NCBI GenBank assembly: GCA_015680685.1
Contig: MNCI01006861.1
Coordinates: 342,706-406,705 of the forward strand
Source of the DNA: Gnetum montanum
Lineage: Eukaryota > Streptophyta > Gnetopsida > Gnetales > Gnetaceae
Reading direction: 5' to 3'
DNA: 64,000 nt
In this document: piece by piece, positions 57,640 through 64,000 of the stretch
Position numbering within the stretch: the stretch's first letter is position 1
Layout: each line of letters begins with the position of its first letter
Position numbers and translations under genes: made by a program
The notes under the pieces: generated by a model
What the model saw: only the letters and a program-made list of their open reading frames with translations
The model's database searches: none
What the model was told of the DNA's origin: nothing

Positions 57640-58730
57640 TATGTTATAGATTGGGATACCTTGAATTCAAAAATAATTTATGAATGCCATAACACTCTTT
57701 GGGCAAGCTATTTAGGACACAAAAGATCAGTGGTATTGGTGAAGCGGAGTTTCTATTACCAAAATTTGGGGATTAATGTGACAAAATTTTTTCAAAGCTA
57801 TTTGATGTGTTAGTAAGACAAGAATTATAATGAGAGACTAGGGGATTTGCTCCACCTATTAGAAGTTTCAAAGATTCCATGCATAACTATTTTCATGGAT
57901 TTCATTATTGGACTCTCCATAGTACAAGGATTTTTCAACGTAATTGTAGTTATCAACAAAATTTCAATGTCATTTTTATTCCATGTCTAATATCTTATGT
58001 TGTTGAGGATGTGACAAATTGTCTCTTTGATCATGTGGTTTAGTACTTTGAATTGCCTTCAAGCATTATGTCTAATCAAAATTTTCATTTCATAAGAGAT
58101 TTTTGAGGAAGTTGTTCAAGATGATGGATACAAATTTGTGAATGTCTTTGAGGTATTATCTCCAAACAAATGATTAGATGGAATGGATTAATAAAGTCTT
58201 AGAGGATTATTTGTAACATTTCATCTAGTTTGACTAAACTAACTAGATAACTTTGCTATTTATAATACACTTTAATTACAACATTCAAATTTCCTCTACT
58301 ATGAGATGTTCTCCAACAAAGTTAACCTTAGAAAGGTAACCAATAGTACCTCAACTATTGGAAACTTTACATCAAGGTTAAATTACTTTAGTTGATGAGT
58401 TCATGATGTCATGGGTGGATTGAATCTATATGGCTAGGCTTTATTTGAAGATATTTATTTAACATATAAAATATGATGTTGAGAGCAAATGTAGAGCTTT
58501 GCAGTTTGAAGTTGGTGAATAAAATTTCTTGAAAATGAATTATGTGGGATAGATTAGGTCAATAAAGAATGCTACTCAGAAGTTTCTCAAATTTTATCAT
58601 GGATAATTTAAGGTTCTTTCTCATGTGAACCCAATTACATACCAACTATTATTCCTAGCATATCTAGTCAAGTTTCATCAAGTGTTTCATGTCTCCATGC
58701 TAAAAAAGTTCAACTCTCTAGATGCTAATC
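57640..58730 (+). pseudogene. Integrase of the chromovirus-like element
   Basis: The zinc region SYLGHKRSVVLVKRSFYYQN then YLMC and QDKN-like sequence corresponds to HxGxxRT...C..C. Core: ITIFMDFIIGLSIVQGFF (first Asp, 57890); SSIMSNQNFHFIRDF (about 58060) corresponds to the second Asp region, with Asp changed to Asn. The Glu region is unreadable. Near 58680 HQVFHVSMLKKFNSLDANLA matches the 'FHVSxLKK' segment after the GPY/F module of chromoviruses. No chromodomain could be supported beyond 58760. Confidence 0.7.
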
Positions 58731-58760
58731 TAGCAAACATAAGATCTTGAGGGCATTCAA

Positions 58761-59137
58761 ACATTGAGAATATGAAAGGATAATGGTTGCAATCCATTTT
58801 TAACATATGCATAAGTGAATGAACTCTTGATTAAAATATGGAGTTCTTAGTACATTAGTGAGGCATATGTTTAGAGTTGGGAGGAATGAAATTCTCTTAG
58901 GCATAATCAAAGTTCTATAAAAGTAATTAGATTAATCTACCTATATGGATCATGAAGGTGGTTAGACTAGTACTACCACTTCTCAATAAGATCATAGTAT
59001 TTAAATGTCATAGTGTTACATGTACATAGTTAAAAAATTGGTGGATGTAAGATAAGCTAGATAATGTCAAGTGGATTTGAGATGGACCACTTCTCAGGGA
59101 TAGAGAACCAATGTATTTTCTTTCAATTAAGAAGTTA
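58761..59137 (+). other. 3' untranslated end of the chromovirus-like element
   Basis: No coding frame. If a chromodomain was present here, it is unrecognisable. Contains repeated stops. Confidence 0.4.
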
Positions 59138-60228
59138 TGTATCACATCCAAAATTTTAACTTATAATTAGCAATGATTAGATTACAAAAATTTCAAAATT
59201 TAGGACATATGACTTTATAATGCTTATTAATTTAAAAAAGAATTGATCATAAATACTATAAAACTTGAACATCAAAGTGCATAGTATAAATATAAAATTC
59301 ACATTGGAGTGCTCATAAGTAAATCTTTAAAATCATAACCAACTCTCATATGACATAACATAAATCATAATCTCAAAAGAGTTGATGAAAATATCCATCA
59401 ATACAATAATCCAAATACAACATGTCCATGAATACATGAAGTCTGAAAGAAATTTAAATTTGAAAATAAAAGAAGAAACTTCATCAATCATGTTTTAATT
59501 ACCACCAAGCTCTTAGCTCTTGCCACTTGAATCTACACACAAACATGCAAGATGGATTAGAAATATTCTAGTAGTGCCAACCACCTTGATGCACTTGGAA
59601 CATATTATAGGATGGACCACATGTCGTACAACATATCATCACAAGACCCATGAGATTTGAATCCAAAATCAATATGAAAACCATGATGTTGAAAATAATT
59701 GTTAAGAAAATGGATTAACTAAGGTTTCCCTAGAAAATCAACCATCCTTATGGATTATTTGATCGAAAAAGATCTTATGTATCTTGGAGGTTATCAGTGA
59801 TCCTCCTAAAAGACTAGTTGGCTATGCCTCACCTATATTAGATGAATTAATGCTAGAAACAACCCATACTTTCACCTACTCCTATCATTCTAAATTATAA
59901 ATCCAAAGAATTAGCCATGTGATTAATCACAAATGACATGAGCAAGCACTAAATGACTAAATGGCTCCTTCACAATGCTTGTCCATTATCACAACGTGAG
60001 ATAATCACATGTGATGTAGGTCAAGTATGGTAGCCAACCAAACCCTTCACAATGAATTCCTATTGCTACATGATCTAGACCACCTAGGATACAATGATAG
60101 GCAATGTGAATCAAGTATTAGAGGTCAACCTAGACTCTTGACAATGCTTACCTATTGATCCTAAGATAATTCATCATCAAGGAGTTTAATCATTAGAAAT
60201 TGCATAAAATAAGATACCAGATGTTACA
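59138..60228 (+). repeat. Probable 3' LTR of the chromovirus-like element
   Basis: TGTATCACATCCAAAATTTT resembles the TGTAACAT/C-CCAAATTTT start of Tekay/Del-type LTRs, and the segment ends CCAGATGTTACA. The ends are near-inverted (TGTATCACAT / ATGTTACA). About 1.09 kb. There is no second copy in the window to confirm the ends, since the 5' LTR is missing. Confidence 0.45.
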
Positions 60229-60447
60229 AACAGTGTGAAGGATGTAAAAGCAACATGAAATAGATAAAATATTAAGGTCATGAGTTGATCATGACTCATG
60301 GTTAGAAGCAAAAGATTGAGCACAATTTATGGTTAGGTTGTTGTGGAGACTACAATGCTACCATGATCCATAAGACTTACCACTACCTATTTTTTCTTAA
60401 CCATGAGTCATGGTGTATGCCATAAGAGAATGTACATCGTAACTCAC

Positions 60448-60637
60448 GTTTTAGGTTCCTACAAGATCACAACCTATGATTCAATTATAATTAAGGATCA
60501 TGACCTTCCCATGACTTGTGGTCTTCACTGATATCTTTACCATGAGCTATGGTACACTAATTGGTTTTAGATTCCTACAAGATCACAACCTATGATTCAG
60601 TTATAATCAAGGATCATGACCTCCCCATGACTTGTAA
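60448..60637. repeat. Two spaced copies of a 74 bp repeat
   Basis: 60448-60521 and 60564-60637 share GTTTTAG.TTCCTACAAGATC and GGATCATGACC, period 116. A few transitions separate them. Confidence 0.8.
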
Positions 60638-61374
60638 TTATTATAAATATTATACTACTTATGGTCTTCATTGAAGGCACATAGTAGCCTTCCCTTGGAT
60701 GTAGAGGATCAACTCTATTCTCTTATGTCACTACAAGAGGTAGAAAACTAGCTTGCATGTTAAGTGAGTAGATTTTGATCCAGGTAGAAAGTTTCATATA
60801 ATTTACATGAATAAGGACAAACCTTTTCTTCCTTAAGTCAAGTTATACAAACATCTCTAAGACTCTGTTGGATGTAAAGCTAAGTTCAATATTTGTACTT
60901 TATATTTAAATAACCCTAGATGTTGGACCTTCTTGTCTACAATTGTCAAATGAACGTTTAGCTATTCAATTATTTTTTATATTTAATGTGCTTTTCACAT
61001 TTGGAAAGTAAATTTAAAAAGGGTTACACTCCAACGATGTTACTTCTTTCAAGCATAAAAGTATGTAAGAAAGCATGTTTTGTTAATGGTTCAAAGGTTG
61101 TTTTCTTCTAGATTAGGGGCTAGAAAAGTGCGGAGTTTCTTATAGGTTTAATGCTATATTAACTATCAATAACAAACCCTATAGGACATATCTCAAAGCT
61201 AATGAAAATCCTTTCCTTTAGAAATTATCATGAGTTAACATTACTTTCTAGGAGAGTAGGTAGAGTAAAAAAAAATACCTTAGAGTCATATTAACCAATG
61301 TGAAATCCATTAATTTAATTACAATTCTTTGAAATATAAATTGTCCTCTAAAATTTTCCTTGGGAAGTGGTGGA

Positions 61375-61402
61375 GGGTTGGGGGTAGGGGAAGGGGGGAG
61401 GG
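61375..61402 (+). other. G-quadruplex-capable tract
   Basis: Five G runs (3, 5, 4, 6 and 3 bases) within 28 bases on the plus strand, in an AT-rich setting. Confidence 0.75.
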
Positions 61403-64000
61403 TGGTGAAAGTAATGGGATGTTTTGGTAGGACATAATAAATGACATTGAGATCCTCCAAGCTTTGGTGATTCATCACGATTAGAAATGGGCATAGACCT
61501 TTCCTACATTTATATAATAGTAATTGTTTTGGAAATTTTTTACTAATGTAGATCTCAATTTCTCACAATAGGTGTATTAGCCACTTGAATGTCAACATGA
61601 CCAAATTTCTAATATCCCAAGGATTGGAGGAGGCTCCATTCCTTATAGATGAACTTCCAAACATTCGAAAGGCATTTTATAATGTTCAAAACATTACCAT
61701 AGAGGTAGTAGGGGCCTATGATCTAAAGCTTATCCTCTCTAATCAAAACCTATTAAGTTAATTTAGTGGTAAGGATAAGGCCAAGGCTTTCTCCTTAGCT
61801 TTTCTCAATCCATAATCATCCTTATGAAGGAAAGAGTTTTAGAGTATACTCCTAAGTTAGGGTACAATCATGAGTTTCTTAACTTAATTATCAACAATTA
61901 TGAATGGTCATTATGGTTTAGTAAAAAGTCACGACTCCTTAGAAAGGATAAAAGAATGCAAGTTCTCACTTCACAATATATAGAGCAACAATGGAAACAA
62001 GAATAAAGAAGGTATGAATATGAAGAATGATGAAGAATAATGACAAGTTCAAAAAAGAACAAGTAAGATAAATAAGTAACATTGAAATAATAGCCATGTT
62101 CATAAGTCAGAAGAGTTTAAAAACCACAGTGATTCATAAGATTTCAAAGATGAAATGTAGTATACCAAAGGAGTACATTAGAGCATGAAATAATGCTAGA
62201 AGATGTTACAAAGCATAAGAGTTGTAATGAGCACCAAATCACTAGGAACTAAAGGTTAACAAGTTGCCCATAAGTAGAAGAAGTAAAGAAGGATTCAATT
62301 TCCTAAATAGGAAGAGAAAATCCAAGAAGAGCCATTCGTAATTTGGTCCAATTTCCTAAAGAGGAAAACAATATCGTTCGAAAGGTTATGAAGGTAAGTA
62401 AATAAAAGAAAGAAGAATATTTATGAAGGATTATTTTATAAAGTCTAGTAAATGGAAGGCTTATGAAGAAGTATGTTATAAAGCCTAGTACACTAAGCTA
62501 GAGTGGTTTAGATGGGTATGAAGAAGGAAGGATAGTAAATCTAGTCCAAGTACAAGAGTTCATAATACATTGAGTTACGAACCATAGTCATAAGTATATT
62601 ATAATCTTACAATGAAGAAGTCAATACAAACAAAAAGAAGATGCCAAATAAAATATATTTTGCTAGCATCAATTTTCTAGTTGAAGAGAGAAACATACCT
62701 TTTTAAGAGGCCAATTTCCTATGAAGTTTGGTGATAATAACATTCTAAGGAAATTTGTCTTTCTACTCAAAAGAGGAGTTGGTCCAAATAAGTGGGGGGA
62801 AGAGTATAACTAGCCTAATTAAATAACTTCATAATAATTTGAAATTGGCAAGGTGGATAGTTGATTGTAGATATTGATGAGGATGTAAATATTTTTCTTG
62901 GATAGAAAATTATGATGATAAATGATGAGAATTTAGGAAATTTTGATCACCATGAGTTGTGTTCTTTCAACCACAAGTGAACCATGAGTCATGGTTATTA
63001 GAAATAGAGGTTAAAATAATATTGAGGATACCACTAAGTGGACCACGATGGTCTCATGAGTTGTGGTCTAAGAAAAGTTAGAAATTTTAGGATTCTAATG
63101 ATTCCATGAGCATGCCATGATAATCCCACTAGTCATGGTGAATTTTCCTTAATTCTATTAGATTCCACATGTTGTTGTATATTAGCATGAGTTATGGTTA
63201 TCAACCACAAGTGAGCCATTAGTCATGGTTGGTTATTCTATTGAGTTTTGATTACCAGAAGTGGTTAATTTATAGAAATATCATGATTTGATCACAAGTT
63301 TTAGTTTAAAATTTAAGACTAGCACAAGGCATGGTTGGGTCATGGTGAGTAATAAAACTTTAATTTTGAAGAATTTTGGAATGCAATATTAAAGTAAATT
63401 TGAGTTTTGATGTCATTTGAGTTTGATGATTGAATTGGGATGATGAAATGTACAAACTTGAATTAGAATTGAATTAAGACATGAAGTAAATATTCTAATA
63501 ACTCTTGATATTCTATAATTTATAAATATGAATTTTAAGAAGGTGGTATTGAAAAAGGCTAAGCTCACATATATCTGATATAGAATTTAAAGTGTTATGA
63601 GTAGCAATTGAAAGTATGAACTTGATGGTTTCAAACATTACTACTAGTGCAAAAATATCTTTATAGTTAATATGCTTCTTCTACCTAAAATCCCTTACTA
63701 TCAGTCTTTTCTTGTATTTGAAAATTTCTCCTTTTTCATTAAATTTTATTTTTTACAACCATTTGTAATCTATGATTTTCTTTGCCTTTAGTTCATCTAA
63801 CCATTTCACATCTATTGTTTTTAGGAATGGCTTTAGATTCTTCATTTATAGGTTTTTCCATTTGCTGGTATTTAGGGCTTCTTCTACATTTAATGGTTCT
63901 AGCTAAGTATTGAATAGGTGATGTTTGTAATTATATTTAATATTGTTGTGATTTTTTCAAATTTTTTGTTCAACATTTGATTATGTGGATGATCTCTTTG

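Larger units (their letters stand above)
54364..58760 (+). mobile_element. Chromovirus-like Ty3/gypsy element, internal region after the Athila-type insertion
   Basis: gag, protease, RT, RNase H and integrase in that order, clearly different in sequence from the Athila-type family (YLDDLLIYS in place of VFMDDFS). The left part (40982-41214) lies on the other side of element 3. The 5' LTR is missing; a probable 3' LTR is at 59138-60228. Confidence 0.75.
60229..64000. other. AT-rich DNA, no gene recognised
   Basis: No coding region supported; open frames at 61248-61478 (minus) and 61824-62006 show no known domain. It contains a 74 bp repeat, several TGAGTCA palindromes, a G-rich tract and purine-rich degenerate repeats at 62000-62640 (GAAGAAG words, TATAAAGTCTAGTAAATG / TATAAAGCCTAGTA). 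Confidence 0.4.

Noticed and set aside
58761-58920. Chromodomain after the chromovirus integrase
   Set aside because: A few residues resemble it, but the aromatic cage residues and spacing could not be seen.
61248-61478. Minus-strand protein with a proline-rich stretch
   Set aside because: The proline run is the complement of the G-rich tract; no other support.
1-64000. CRISPR arrays, bacterial operons or phage genes
   Set aside because: No regularly spaced repeats and no bacterial gene organisation; the window is plant nuclear DNA.

Overview
The window is nuclear plant DNA of the kind found in large, repeat-bloated seed-plant genomes. A gymnosperm is my best guess, but the sequence does not prove it. 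It is AT-rich, contains assembly gaps (131 N at 20691-20821 and one N at 24012), and has almost no intact genes. The only clear host gene is a single-exon dirigent-family gene at 24628-25215. It has a TATA box, signal peptide and poly(A) signal, but an in-frame TAA at codon 45. Everything else I can assign is old, nested retrotransposon sequence.

The dominant family is a Ty3/gypsy element of the Athila type. Its LTRs begin TGATGAG and end CTCATCA, it has a tRNA-Asp-like primer site, an RT with VFMDDFS, and a large extra ORF ('ORF-X', ending in coiled coil) after integrase and a ~2 kb non-coding spacer. Layout: 1-1782, the 3' end of one copy, with the best preserved ORF-X coiled coil; 1783-5119, three LTRs of different subfamilies (A, B, C) with a fragment of internal sequence; 5120-10603, mostly unassignable AT-rich DNA with hairpins, SINE-like sequences and a copia integrase fragment; 10604-22040, a full-length but rearranged Athila-type element; 22046-24100, an inverted LTR fragment, a LINE fragment and small tandem repeats; 24400-25420, the dirigent gene.

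26386-55588 is a tandem duplication of a ~14.6 kb unit. In each unit a ~13.1 kb Athila-type element sits inside the 5' part of a second gypsy element, a chromovirus-like one. The chromovirus continues past the second unit with protease, RT, RNase H and integrase, to a probable 3' LTR at 59138-60228. 60229-64000 is AT-rich and holds only short repeats and a G-rich tract.

The coding remains are decayed mainly by changes that look like C-to-T deamination: glutamine and arginine codons have become TAG, TAA and TGA, and the primer sites differ from tRNA-Asp only by transitions. The most interesting structural signal is a promoter-like block upstream of ORF-X in all three larger copies. It resembles the LTR U3, carries TATAAATA, and is followed about 150 bp later by a conserved splice-donor-like GGTAAGCTCT.
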